A stretch of 64,000 bases of DNA. Source: Flavobacterium sp. TR2. GTDB lineage: Bacteria; Bacteroidota; Bacteroidia; Flavobacteriales; Flavobacteriaceae. The stretch is from assembly GCF_025252405.1 (NCBI RefSeq), contig NZ_CP104307.1, forward strand, positions 2,170,001 to 2,234,000, read 5' to 3'. This document shows positions 29,102-38,514 of this stretch, piece by piece. Position 1 is the stretch's first letter. The number at the start of each line of letters is the position of its first letter. The translations under genes were made by a program, and so were the position numbers. The notes beneath the pieces are model-generated. The model searched no databases, was not told the origin of the DNA, and saw nothing but the letters and a program-made list of their open reading frames with translations.

Positions 29102-30694
29102 TTAATCAAACTCAGATGTAAAGTATAATTTCACACTTGGGTATTTACTCTGCGTCATTTGAATAGTGAAATCAGAATCGGCTAAGAATACCAATTGACC
29201 GTATTTATCATGAGCCAAGAATTTTTGTTTGATACGCTTAAATTCTTTAAACTCTTCATTTTTAGCGTCATCAGGCTTAACCCAACAAGCTTTATGCACC
29301 GGGAAGTTTTCATAAGTACATTTTGCTCCGTATTCGTGCTCTAAACGGTATTGAATTACCTCGTATTGAAGCGCTCCAACAGTTCCGATAACTTTACGAT
29401 TGTTCATTTCTAAAGTAAACAACTGAGCAACACCTTCATCCATTAGCTGGTCAACACCTTTTTCCAATTGTTTTGCTTTCATTGGATCAGCGTTGTTAAT
29501 GTATCTAAAGTGCTCTGGAGAGAAACTCGGAATCCCTTTAAAGCTCATGATTTCGCCTTCGGTTAAAGTATCTCCAATTTTAAAGTTTCCGGTATCGTGT
29601 AAACCAACAATATCACCAGGGTAAGAAATATCAACGATTTCTTTTTTTTCTGCAAAAAAGGCATTCGGACTAGAGAATTTTAAATTTTTCTTTTGGCGAA
29701 CGTGGTAATATGGTTTGTTTCTTTCGAAAGTTCCAGATACAATTTTGATGAAAGCTAAACGGTCACGGTGTTTAGGATCCATATTTGCGTGGATTTTGAA
29801 AACAAATCCCGACATTTTTTCTTCTGTAGGTTCAACTGTTCGTGTTTCAGAATCTTTTGCTCTTGGAGATGGTGCGATTGTAATGAAGCAATCTAACAAT
29901 TCGCGAACTCCAAAGTTATTTAAAGCAGATCCAAAGAATACTGGCTGGATTTTTCCATCCAAATAATCCTGACGCTCAAATTTTGGGTAAACCTCATCGA
30001 TCAATTCTAATTCTTCACGAAGTTTATTAGCCGCTTTTTCTCCCACAATTTTATCTAATTCCGGATTGTTTTGCACATCAGAAAAAGCAATTGTTTCTTC
30101 AATATTTTTACGGCTGTCCCCACTAAAAAGATTAATATTTTCTTCCCATAGATTGTAAATTCCTTGGAAATCATAACCCATTCCGATAGGAAAACTTAAT
30201 GGTGTAACTTTAAGGCCTAATTTTTGTTCTACTTCATCCATCAAATCGAAAGCATCTTTACCCTCACGGTCTAATTTATTGATGAAAACGATCATAGGAA
30301 TGTTACGCATTCTACAAACAGCTACTAATTTTTCTGTTTGTTCCTCAACCCCTTTTGCAACGTCAATTACAACAATAACACTGTCAACAGCGGTTAAAGT
30401 TCTAAAGGTATCCTCAGCAAAATCCTTGTGTCCAGGAGTGTCCAGGATATTGATTTTTTTATCTTTATAGTTAAAAGCAAGCACAGAAGTCGAAACCGAG
30501 ATACCTCTCTGACGCTCGATTTCCATAAAGTCACTCGTTGCTCCTTTTTTAATTTTGTTGTTTTTTACAGCTCCTGCTTCCTGAATAGCCCCTCCAAACA
30601 ACAGTAATTTTTCAGTTAAAGTTGTTTTACCGGCATCGGGGTGCGAGATGATTCCAAATGTTCTTCTGCGTTGTATTTCTTTTAAAAAGCTCAT
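29102..30694 (-). CDS. prfC: Peptide chain release factor 3
   Basis: 530 residues, full length. Translational GTPase with G1 SHPDAGKTTLTEKLL, GISVSTSVLAF (switch I), DTPGHKDFAEDTFRTL (G3) and NKLDRE (G4). The RF3-type sequence after the G domain (LPSFSPEHFRYINN equivalent SFKGIPSFSPEHFRYIN) separates it from EF-G. It recycles RF1/RF2 after peptide release. Single gene with its own promoter box (30714-30721) and the shared terminator. Confidence 0.96.
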   Translation of the reverse strand: MSFLKEIQRRRTFGIISHPDAGKTTLTEKLLLFGGAIQEAGAVKNNKIKKGATSDFMEIERQRGISVSTSVLAFNYKDKKINILDTPGHKDFAEDTFRTLTAVDSVIVVIDVAKGVEEQTEKLVAVCRMRNIPMIVFINKLDREGKDAFDLMDEVEQKLGLKVTPLSFPIGMGYDFQGIYNLWEENINLFSGDSRKNIEETIAFSDVQNNPELDKIVGEKAANKLREELELIDEVYPKFERQDYLDGKIQPVFFGSALNNFGVRELLDCFITIAPSPRAKDSETRTVEPTEEKMSGFVFKIHANMDPKHRDRLAFIKIVSGTFERNKPYYHVRQKKNLKFSSPNAFFAEKKEIVDISYPGDIVGLHDTGNFKIGDTLTEGEIMSFKGIPSFSPEHFRYINNADPMKAKQLEKGVDQLMDEGVAQLFTLEMNNRKVIGTVGALQYEVIQYRLEHEYGAKCTYENFPVHKACWVKPDDAKNEEFKEFKRIKQKFLAHDKYGQLVFLADSDFTIQMTQSKYPSVKLYFTSEFD

Positions 30695-30713
30695 ATTTCG
30701 TATAAATAGGTTG

Positions 30714-30721
30714 CAAAAGTA
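30714..30721 (-). promoter_or_regulatory. Promoter -7 element of prfC
   Basis: On the minus strand TACTTTTG, a perfect TAnnTTTG box 20 bp upstream of the prfC start codon. No clear -33 element. Confidence 0.55.
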
Positions 30722-30790
30722 CTATTAAATACGGCTTTATAAAAATATTCAGTTCGTAAATTTGGAAGTCTTTATTTCTAAATGGATTTT

Positions 30791-30825
30791 AAAGAAAAAA
30801 ATAAGGCTGTTTTGCAACAGCCTTA
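30791..30825 (-). terminator. Intrinsic terminator of the alpha-amylase gene
   Basis: On the minus strand TAAGGCTGTT / AACAGCCTTA with a 4-nt loop (30802-30825), followed by a T-rich run. It begins 18 bp after the stop codon. Confidence 0.88.
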
Positions 30826-30842
30826 AATAGTCATTTTTAAAA

Positions 30843-32285
30843 TTACTGATTAATTGACCAAATTGAATATCCTTTTGGAGGACATTGTATTTTTACCCAT
30901 TTATCGGCTTGAGTTGTCGGATACCAAGATGAGTTTCCTGTAAAATCTTTAATTTGAGTATTGGCCCAATTGGTCTGAATCCATCTTTCCTGCCAAACAT
31001 CTGAGTTGTTGATGTAAACTACTAGTCCAGGATTTCCGTTGTAACCGTTTCTTCTCGCCACGTATTCGTCATTGTCAGAATATAAGATAGAAGTTGTTCC
31101 AGTCGCTTTATTATTGTGAATCCAGATTAGATTGTTCAATTTGTTTTTGTCTAGCCATTCTTCATAATCTCTGTAGAAAATTGTTGGATAGCCTTCATGA
31201 GTTAATATATAGGAGTAAGCCAACATTTTGTTCCAGATTTCATCGGTATCATGATTGGTTACAAAAGTTACTGCTTTGTACGGATTGCGTTTCCACATCA
31301 TGTCATCATTCAAAAGAGCCAAATTGTTACCATCAAAAGCATCATTCATTTTGTAGTAGCAAGCAAAGTCAAATACAGAACTGTTTGCATTGTTTGCCCA
31401 GTCATTTAAGACATTTACATTCGAATCCCATAATTCTCCAACAGAAAACCCGCCAACATTCGCATTCCATGCATTAACAACCCATGCGCCAAAACCTTTT
31501 ACGTAGTCGAATCTCCAGCCATCAAATTTCATTGTATTTTTATAATATTTCCCGACACCATCCGCACGCAGCCACAGCCAGTTCTGAACATTTGGCGCAG
31601 TGTGACATAAATCAGGAAAACCTCCAAAAGAGCCTTCGTCATTATTTCCGTAACTGTTTTTATAAAAATCATTATAGTTGCGAGGGAATTTACCAGAAGC
31701 AACTCCTGTAAAATTTGTCCACGTATTTGTTCCTGTAAAAGGATTTGCCTCAGACTGTCCGCCGCTATTATGGTTGATTACGATATCTGCATAAACTTTG
31801 ATGTTTTCGTTGTGAGCAGCTGTAATTAAATTTACCAATTCAGTTTTTGATCCAAATCTGGTTTCTACACTTCCATTCTGATTGTAATCTCCAAAATCAA
31901 AGTAATCTGTTGGATCATACCCCATCGAAAAAGCTCCGTTTTGTGCTTTTGATGCAGGTGGAAGCCATATAGAGCCAATTCCAGCGTTACCCCAAGCAGT
32001 AACTTTGCTACTTATGGTGTTCCACCAATTTCCTCCCGAAGGAACATCCCAATAAAAAGCTTGCATCATAACGCCTCCGCCTGGATTGTCAACATATTTT
32101 CCAGTTGGAGAAGAGCTTGAAGTGCCTGTGCTAAATGGTTTTCCATCATGATGCGTAACATCAATAATTTTAAAATTTTGGCTTTCAGCTTTTGAATCAG
32201 ATTCACTGATTTCATTTTGAGAACAAGAATACAGCAGTCCAGTAAATGCCGTTATAAGGCATAATTTTAAAATAGGTTTTTTCAT
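30843..32285 (-). CDS. GH13 alpha-amylase lipoprotein, archaeal (GH13_7-like) type
   Basis: 480 residues. A lipoprotein signal (acylated Cys21 in LLYSC) and a Ser/Thr linker precede the (beta/alpha)8 barrel from about residue 66. The GH13 regions are clear: DIVINH, GWRFDYVKG (nucleophile D260), GELWD (acid/base E284) and TNHDTD (D346). Long stretches match, from memory, alpha-amylases of Pyrococcus/Thermococcus (VMMQAFYWD, SMGYDPTDYFD, VETRFGSK, PTIFYRDYEEW). The His-Cys-Cys zinc site of those enzymes is not kept: NNDEG replaces HCCDEG, although the later Cys (DLCH) remains. It should hydrolyse starch at the cell surface. Monocistronic; no susCD genes beside it. Confidence 0.93.
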   Translation of the reverse strand: MKKPILKLCLITAFTGLLYSCSQNEISESDSKAESQNFKIIDVTHHDGKPFSTGTSSSSPTGKYVDNPGGGVMMQAFYWDVPSGGNWWNTISSKVTAWGNAGIGSIWLPPASKAQNGAFSMGYDPTDYFDFGDYNQNGSVETRFGSKTELVNLITAAHNENIKVYADIVINHNSGGQSEANPFTGTNTWTNFTGVASGKFPRNYNDFYKNSYGNNDEGSFGGFPDLCHTAPNVQNWLWLRADGVGKYYKNTMKFDGWRFDYVKGFGAWVVNAWNANVGGFSVGELWDSNVNVLNDWANNANSSVFDFACYYKMNDAFDGNNLALLNDDMMWKRNPYKAVTFVTNHDTDEIWNKMLAYSYILTHEGYPTIFYRDYEEWLDKNKLNNLIWIHNNKATGTTSILYSDNDEYVARRNGYNGNPGLVVYINNSDVWQERWIQTNWANTQIKDFTGNSSWYPTTQADKWVKIQCPPKGYSIWSINQ

Positions 32286-32763
32286 AGTAGATTGTGGTTA
32301 AGTTAAATAGTGAGTTTTGTAATTATTGTTTTTAAGCTAAAAAAAGGTGTTATTGGTAATTTTTTAAAGCTTAAATTGATAATTACGCATCTAAAGTAAA
32401 TGTTTTTTGATTTAATTTTAATTTGTAAGAAAATAGTTTATCACGAAAACGTTGTAGTGTTGAGAACTTTTTTTATAGTGCTTGTAATTAGATGTTTATT
32501 TGTCATTTAAAATCAAATTTTAAAAGCAGCTGTAAAATTGTCTTTCGTGTATTAGAAAAATTAAACAGAAGATTTTGAGGGTTGGAATATAATTTTTTGT
32601 TAATAGTATATTGGATAGTTGGATTATGTAATTGAATTGTTATTTTTGTTCGTTATAAGTTACGAAAGAACTATACTTTAATTATTTATGTTTAAGTTGA
32701 ACATACTTAATTTTAGAGGGATTATCTAAAAATAGACTTTACATTCAAATAAAAATTAAAATA
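32286..32763. other. Divergent intergenic region, 478 bp
   Basis: Very A/T-rich spacer between the amylase (minus) and the parvulin gene (plus). The only motif I can support is the TATTTTTG box at 32641-32648. No repeat, RNA gene or reading frame with coding character. Confidence 0.6.
32641..32648 (+). promoter_or_regulatory. Possible -7 promoter element of the parvulin gene
   Basis: TATTTTTG fits TAnnTTTG; a TTGG lies about 19 bp upstream. The leader would be roughly 108 nt, which is long, so an alternative promoter nearer the gene is possible. Confidence 0.4.
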
Positions 32764-34194
32764 ATGTTATTAAAAAAATTACAGCTAAAAACAATTGATT
32801 ACAAGTTTGCACTAACAATTTGTTTTTTTCTTTTTTTAACTCCAATTATCACAGCGCAAGAAATTATTCCTGATGTTGTTGCTCAAAAGCCAGTTGAAAC
32901 TCCTTCTGGCGGAAAATTGAAAATAGATGGAATTATTGCTACAGTAGGAGATTATATTGTTTTAGACTCTGATATCGATAAAGGATTTTTAGAAATTACT
33001 GCGCAAGGCGGATCTATAAAAGACATTACTAGATGCCAGATGCTTGGTAAACTTTTAGAAGACAAACTATACGCTCACCAAGCTATTCAGGATAGTATTA
33101 TTGTGAGTGATGCCGAAGTTCGAAGCATGATGGAAGAGCGTCTTAACTACATGACGCAACAAGTAGGTGACATTAATAAAGTAGTTGAATACTATAAAAA
33201 AAGCTCTGTTGAAGAATTTAAAACTTATTTTGCAGACATCTTAAAGGAGCAAAAGCTGGCTTCTGAGATGAGAGATAAGATTGTAAAAGATGTTGAGATT
33301 ACTCCAGAAGAAGTTCGTAATTTCTTTAAGAAAATCCCAAAAGATGAATTGCCAACTTTTGGAGCAGAAATGGAAGTTGCGCAAATTGTCGTAGAACCTA
33401 AAATTTCTAAAGAAGATAAGCAAAAAGTAATTGATAGATTAAATGCTATAAGAAAAGATGTTCTTGAGGGATCTAGTTTTGCAACCAAAGCAGTTTTGTA
33501 TTCTCAGGATCCTGGTTCTTCTCCAAACGGAGGATATTACAAAATGACAAGAAAAACGCCTTTTGTAAAAGAATTTAAAGATGTTGCTTTTAGTTTGCAG
33601 GCTGGAGAAATTTCAGAGCCATTTGAGACAACTTTTGGTTATCATATTATTATGGTAGAAAAAATTAAAGGGCAAGAAGTTGAATTGCGTCATATTTTGA
33701 TCGCTCCAACCGTTTCAGAAGCTGCTTTAAAAGAAGCAAAAGAGAGAATTACCAATATTAGAAATAAAATTGTTAATAAGGAAATTACTTTTGCTGAAGC
33801 GGCTAGGACAGAATCAGACGAAAAAGAAACTAGAACAAATGGAGGGACATTGGTGAACCCAACAACTCAAGACACTCGATTTGAGTTGACAAAAATGGAT
33901 CCAACCTTATATAGCCAAGTTTCAAATTTAAAAGGAGATGAAGTTTCTCAGCCACTTTTAAATACAGATGATAAAGGCAAGAAAACCTATAAGCTGATTA
34001 CCGTTACAAACAGAATTGATGAGCATACTGCTGACTATGCTAAAGATTATACTAAAATTAAAGAATTAGCATTAAAAGAAAAGCAGATTAACGCAATTGC
34101 AAAATGGTTTGATACTAAAATTAAAGACACTTACATCAAAATCATTGGAGAGTATAAAGACTGTACTTTTGCGAACAACTGGTTGAAAAAATAA
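32764..34194 (+). CDS. Periplasmic peptidyl-prolyl isomerase, SurA/parvulin type
   Basis: 476 residues. N-terminal signal peptide (about 15-32, FALTICFFLFLTPIITAQ). A SurA-like N-terminal domain begins with IDGIIATVGDYIVLDSDID and is followed by two parvulin domains: about 200-305 (AEMEVAQIVVEP ... GYHIIMVEKIKGQ) and 307-410 (ELRHILIAPTVSEAALKEAKERI). It should chaperone outer-membrane proteins in the periplasm and isomerise prolyl bonds. Followed by a terminator and then a MoxR gene. Confidence 0.9.
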   Translation: MLLKKLQLKTIDYKFALTICFFLFLTPIITAQEIIPDVVAQKPVETPSGGKLKIDGIIATVGDYIVLDSDIDKGFLEITAQGGSIKDITRCQMLGKLLEDKLYAHQAIQDSIIVSDAEVRSMMEERLNYMTQQVGDINKVVEYYKKSSVEEFKTYFADILKEQKLASEMRDKIVKDVEITPEEVRNFFKKIPKDELPTFGAEMEVAQIVVEPKISKEDKQKVIDRLNAIRKDVLEGSSFATKAVLYSQDPGSSPNGGYYKMTRKTPFVKEFKDVAFSLQAGEISEPFETTFGYHIIMVEKIKGQEVELRHILIAPTVSEAALKEAKERITNIRNKIVNKEITFAEAARTESDEKETRTNGGTLVNPTTQDTRFELTKMDPTLYSQVSNLKGDEVSQPLLNTDDKGKKTYKLITVTNRIDEHTADYAKDYTKIKELALKEKQINAIAKWFDTKIKDTYIKIIGEYKDCTFANNWLKK

Positions 34195-34210
34195 GTTTTA
34201 ATAAATAAAT

Positions 34211-34252
34211 AAAAAGAGTTAGTTTTATGATTTCATAGAATTAACTCTTTTT
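34211..34252 (+). terminator. Intrinsic terminator of the parvulin gene
   Basis: A 20-bp stem with two G-T wobbles (34211-34230 with 34233-34252), ending in a T-run. The loop is minimal. Confidence 0.82.
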
Positions 34253-34272
34253 AATTTTAAATACACTCATAA

Positions 34273-35226
34273 ATGTCTGACGTAACAGCAATTCACAATT
34301 TAGTTCAAAAAAGAAACGAATTAAAAAAAGAAATAGCGAAAATCATTGTAGGGCAAGACGCCGTTGTAGATCAAATTTTACTTTGTATATTTTCTGGAGG
34401 ACACGCGCTTTTAATTGGAGTTCCGGGTTTGGCTAAAACCTTAATGATAAATACTTTGTCTCAGGCTTTAGGGTTAGATTTTAAAAGAATTCAGTTTACG
34501 CCAGATTTAATGCCTTCGGATATTTTAGGGAGTGAAATTTTGGATGAAAATAGAAATTTTAAATTCATCAAAGGGCCAATTTTTTCTAATATAATTTTGG
34601 CTGATGAGATTAATAGAACACCTCCAAAAACTCAGGCAGCACTGTTAGAAGCTATGCAGGAGAGATCAGTAACTATTGCGGGTCAGCACCATAAATTAGA
34701 TTTGCCATATTTTGTTTTAGCAACTCAAAACCCAATTGAGCAAGAAGGAACTTATCCGTTGCCAGAAGCGCAATTAGACCGTTTTATGTTTGCTATTAAA
34801 TTAGAATATCCAACTTTTGAAGAAGAAGTTCAGGTAGTAAAACGAACGACTTCTGATGTTAGAACAGAAATAAACCCGTTGTTTAATGCGCAGGAAATTA
34901 TCGATTTTCAGCACTTAATCCGTAGAATTCCAGTTGCAGATAATGTTATAGAATATGCAGTAACGCTGGTAAGCAAAACACGCCCAGATAATTCTTTGAC
35001 CAATGATTTTGTGAAAAATTATTTGGACTGGGGAGCAGGGCCAAGAGCTTCGCAAAATTTAATTTTAGCTGCAAAAGCACACGCCGCGTTTAACGGAAAA
35101 TTTTCACCAGACATTGAAGATGTCCAAGCGGTGGCAACAGGAATTCTTCGCCATAGAATTATTAAAAATTATAAAGCAGATGCTGAAGGAATTACAGAAG
35201 AAACAATCATTAAAAAGCTGATGTAA
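34273..35226 (+). CDS. MoxR-family AAA+ ATPase
   Basis: 317 residues. Walker A GVPGLAKT (49-56), Walker B ILADEINRT (D111, E112), sensor ATQNPIEQEGTYPLPEAQLDRF and the MoxR-type C-terminal lid. MoxR ATPases act as chaperones that mature metal or cell-envelope protein complexes, usually with VWA-domain partners; none is encoded nearby, since a strong terminator follows. Cytosolic. Confidence 0.92.
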   Translation: MSDVTAIHNLVQKRNELKKEIAKIIVGQDAVVDQILLCIFSGGHALLIGVPGLAKTLMINTLSQALGLDFKRIQFTPDLMPSDILGSEILDENRNFKFIKGPIFSNIILADEINRTPPKTQAALLEAMQERSVTIAGQHHKLDLPYFVLATQNPIEQEGTYPLPEAQLDRFMFAIKLEYPTFEEEVQVVKRTTSDVRTEINPLFNAQEIIDFQHLIRRIPVADNVIEYAVTLVSKTRPDNSLTNDFVKNYLDWGAGPRASQNLILAAKAHAAFNGKFSPDIEDVQAVATGILRHRIIKNYKADAEGITEETIIKKLM

Positions 35227-35247
35227 TTTCTGCAAAATATATTTACT

Positions 35248-35278
35248 AAATCCCGATAAATTTTTATCGGGATTTTTT
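35248..35278 (+). terminator. Intrinsic terminator of the moxR gene
   Basis: Stem AAATCCCGATAAA / TTTATCGGGATTT (13 bp, 35248-35260 with 35263-35275) followed by a T-run. Confidence 0.92.
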
Positions 35279-35580
35279 GTTTTTGTCTAGATTATAAAAA
35301 TCGATCTATGACATTCAAAAGAGGTCAAAAAGATCAACTATAACGTTATAATTGTTTATTTAGAAAGATTCTTTGCGAAAATAGGGGTAAAAACCTACTT
35401 ACTTTATAACATCGAATTTCGACTTTGTTAAAGAAAAGATTTTTAAATATTAATAATTCATTATTTTAATTTAAAATTGATTTTTTGGCAAAAACAAGCA
35501 GTGAAAATCGTTTTTTAGCAATAATAATTTTTGAAAAGGCTTGTTCTATTATATTTTTTTTAATTTTCGTCTTTAATGCT
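35279..35580. other. A/T-rich upstream region of acnB
   Basis: About 300 bp without a gene, repeat or structured element that I can see. A long T-run (35552-35561) precedes the acnB promoter box. Confidence 0.6.
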
Positions 35581-35588
35581 TAAATTTG
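35581..35588 (+). promoter_or_regulatory. Promoter -7 element of acnB
   Basis: TAAATTTG, a perfect TAnnTTTG box. Transcription would start near 35595, 20 nt before the ATG at 35616. An upstream in-frame TTG (35586) lies inside this box and so cannot be the start codon. Confidence 0.65.
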
Positions 35589-35615
35589 CCTCAAAAAAAT
35601 AAATCCGCTTTTATT

Positions 35616-38387
35616 ATGAATATTTATCAGGATTACCTTCAAGAAATTGAAGAAAGAAAAAATCAAGGGTTACACCCTAAACCAATCGATGGAGCTGAAT
35701 TGTTAAGCGAAATCATTGCTCAAATTAAAGATGTTGATAACGCATACCGCGAAGATTCTCTTAAGTTTTTTATTTACAATACTTTACCGGGTACTACAAG
35801 TGCTGCTGGTGAAAAAGCAAAGTTTTTAAAAGAAATTATTTTAGGTCAATCTGTAGTTAAAGAGATTACGCCTGCTTTTGCTTTTGAATTGTTATCACAC
35901 ATGAAGGGCGGGCCTTCAATTGAAGTGTTATTGGATTTGGCTTTAGGAAATGATGCTGCAATTGCTAAACAGGCTGCTGATGTTCTTAAAACACAAGTTT
36001 TCCTTTACGATGCAGATACAGATCGTTTGAAAGAAGCGTTCAAAAGTGGTAATGCAATCGCTAGAGAAATTATTGAAAGTTATGCGCAAGCTGAATTCTT
36101 CACGAAACTTCCAGAAGTTGATGAAGAGATTAAGGTTGTTACTTATATTGCTGGAGAAGGTGATATCTCAACAGATTTATTGTCTCCAGGAAACCAAGCT
36201 CACTCACGTTCAGATCGTGAGCTTCACGGGAAATGTATGATTACGCCTGAGGCACAAGCTGAAATTCAGGCGTTACAAGCTAAGCACCCAGATGCAAGTG
36301 TGATGCTAATTGCTGAAAAAGGAACAATGGGAGTTGGTTCTTCTCGTATGTCGGGAGTAAACAACGTTGCGCTTTGGACAGGGAAACAGGCAAGCCCATA
36401 CGTTCCATTTGTAAATATCGCTCCAATTGTTGGAGGAACAAATGGTATTTCTCCAATTTTTCTTACTACAGTAGACGTAACGGGAGGTATCGGAATTGAC
36501 CTTAAAAACTGGGTTAAAAAAGTTGATGCAGATGGAAAGCCAGTATTGAATGAAAATAATGAGCCAATTCTTGAGCAAGCATATTCTGTTGCTACAGGAA
36601 CTGTTTTGACGATTAATACTCAAACAAAAAAATTATACAATGGGGATCAGGAATTAATTGATATTTCTAGATCATTCACGCCTCAAAAGAAAGAATTCAT
36701 TAGAGCTGGAGGATCTTATGCAATTGTATTTGGTAAAAAACTTCAAACTTTCGCAGCGAAAGTTTTAGATATTGAAGCTCCTGCTGTATTTGCTCCATCA
36801 AAAGAAATTTCTAATGAAGGGCAAGGTTTAACAGCGGTAGAGAAAATCTTCAACAAAAATGCTGTTGGTATTGCTCCAGGAAAAGTTTTGCACGCAGGAT
36901 CAGACGTTCGTGTAGAGGTTAATATTGTTGGTTCTCAAGATACTACAGGTCTTATGACAGCTCAGGAATTAGAGTCTATGGCTGCTACAGTTATTTCTCC
37001 AATTGTTGATGGTGCTTACCAGTCAGGTTGCCATACAGCTTCAGTTTGGGACAAAAAAGCGCAGGCAAACATTCCTAAATTGATGAAATTTATGAACAAC
37101 TTCGGGTTAATCACAGCTCGTGACCCTAAAGGCGTTTATCATTCAATGACAGACGTAATCCATAAAGTGCTTAACGACATTACTATCGACGAGTGGGCAA
37201 TCATTATTGGTGGTGACTCTCATACAAGAATGTCTAAAGGTGTTGCTTTTGGTGCTGACTCAGGAACTGTTGCTCTTGCTCTTGCTACTGGTGAGGCTTC
37301 TATGCCAATCCCAGAATCTGTAAAAGTGACTTTCGTAGGTGATATGAAAGGTTATATGGATTTTCGTGATGTTGTTCACGCTACACAAGCTCAAATGCTT
37401 AAGAAATTCAACGGAGAGAACGTATTCCAAGGTAGAATTATCGAGGTTCACATCGGGACTCTTACTGCTGACCAAGCCTTTACATTTACAGACTGGACTG
37501 CAGAGATGAAAGCTAAAGCTTCTATCTGTATTTCAGAAGATGATACTTTAATCGAATCATTGGAAATTGCTAAAGGCAGAATCCAAATCATGATCGACAA
37601 AGGAATGGATAATGACAGACAAGTTCTTCAAGGATTAATCAACAAAGCTGATAAGAGAATTGCTGAAATTAAATCTGGCGAAAAACCAGCTTTAACTCCA
37701 GATGCAAATGCTAAATACTATGCTGAAGTTGTAGTTGATTTGGATCAAATTGCTGAGCCAATGATCGCTGACCCAGATGTAAATAACAAAGATGTTTCTA
37801 AACGTTATACTCACGATACCATCAGACCATTATCTTTCTATGGTGGAGAGAAAAAAGTAGATCTAGGATTTATTGGTTCTTGTATGGTTCACAAAGGAGA
37901 TATGAAAATTTTGGCTCAAATGTTGAAAAATGTTGAGGCACAAAATGGAAAAGTTGAATTTAATGCTCCTCTTGTAGTGGCTCCTCCAACTTACAACATC
38001 GTAGATGAATTGAAAGCAGAAGGAGACTGGGAAGTTTTACAGAAATACTCAGGTTTCGAGTTTGATGATAATGCTCCAAAATCAGCGGCGCGTACAGAAT
38101 ACGAAAATATGTTGTATTTAGAGCGCCCTGGATGTAACCTATGTATGGGTAACCAAGAAAAAGCGGCTAAAGGAGATACGGTAATGGCAACATCTACTCG
38201 TTTATTCCAAGGAAGAGTTGTAGAAGATAAAGAAGGTAAAAAAGGAGAATCATTGCTTTCTTCTACGCCAGTTGTTGTTCTTTCTACAATTTTAGGTAGA
38301 ACTCCAACAATGGAAGAATACACTGCTGCGGTTGATGGTATTAACTTAACTAAGTTTGCTCCTTCTAACAAGCAATTGGTAATGTAG
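35616..38387 (+). CDS. acnB: Aconitate hydratase B (bifunctional aconitase/2-methylisocitrate dehydratase)
   Basis: 923 residues from ATG 35616 (MNIYQDYLQEIEERKNQGLHPKPIDGAELLSEII), a start set by the promoter just upstream. AcnB domain order: N-terminal HEAT-like helical domain (about 1-160), the swivel domain (GDISTDLLSPGNQAHSRSDRELHGKCM, 190-215), then the three catalytic domains. Iron-sulfur cysteines are visible in LGFIGSCMVHKGD (near 755) and PGCNLCMGN (near 840). It isomerises citrate to isocitrate in the TCA cycle. An unrelated aconitase of the other family follows 127 bp downstream behind a terminator. Confidence 0.96.
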   Translation: MNIYQDYLQEIEERKNQGLHPKPIDGAELLSEIIAQIKDVDNAYREDSLKFFIYNTLPGTTSAAGEKAKFLKEIILGQSVVKEITPAFAFELLSHMKGGPSIEVLLDLALGNDAAIAKQAADVLKTQVFLYDADTDRLKEAFKSGNAIAREIIESYAQAEFFTKLPEVDEEIKVVTYIAGEGDISTDLLSPGNQAHSRSDRELHGKCMITPEAQAEIQALQAKHPDASVMLIAEKGTMGVGSSRMSGVNNVALWTGKQASPYVPFVNIAPIVGGTNGISPIFLTTVDVTGGIGIDLKNWVKKVDADGKPVLNENNEPILEQAYSVATGTVLTINTQTKKLYNGDQELIDISRSFTPQKKEFIRAGGSYAIVFGKKLQTFAAKVLDIEAPAVFAPSKEISNEGQGLTAVEKIFNKNAVGIAPGKVLHAGSDVRVEVNIVGSQDTTGLMTAQELESMAATVISPIVDGAYQSGCHTASVWDKKAQANIPKLMKFMNNFGLITARDPKGVYHSMTDVIHKVLNDITIDEWAIIIGGDSHTRMSKGVAFGADSGTVALALATGEASMPIPESVKVTFVGDMKGYMDFRDVVHATQAQMLKKFNGENVFQGRIIEVHIGTLTADQAFTFTDWTAEMKAKASICISEDDTLIESLEIAKGRIQIMIDKGMDNDRQVLQGLINKADKRIAEIKSGEKPALTPDANAKYYAEVVVDLDQIAEPMIADPDVNNKDVSKRYTHDTIRPLSFYGGEKKVDLGFIGSCMVHKGDMKILAQMLKNVEAQNGKVEFNAPLVVAPPTYNIVDELKAEGDWEVLQKYSGFEFDDNAPKSAARTEYENMLYLERPGCNLCMGNQEKAAKGDTVMATSTRLFQGRVVEDKEGKKGESLLSSTPVVVLSTILGRTPTMEEYTAAVDGINLTKFAPSNKQLVM

Positions 38388-38418
38388 TCTAAAGAGATTA
38401 TCTAATCATATTTTTTAA

Positions 38419-38449
38419 GAGCCCGAGTCGTAAAACTCGGGCTTTTTTT
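38419..38449 (+). terminator. Intrinsic terminator of acnB
   Basis: Stem AGCCCGAGT / ACTCGGGCT with a 6-nt loop and seven T. Separates the two aconitase genes into distinct units. Confidence 0.95.
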
Positions 38450-38514
38450 GTAATAATTGCGCTATTTTTTGTATCTTGTGATGTTCAAAAAAGAATAATA
38501 AAAACAAAAAATCT

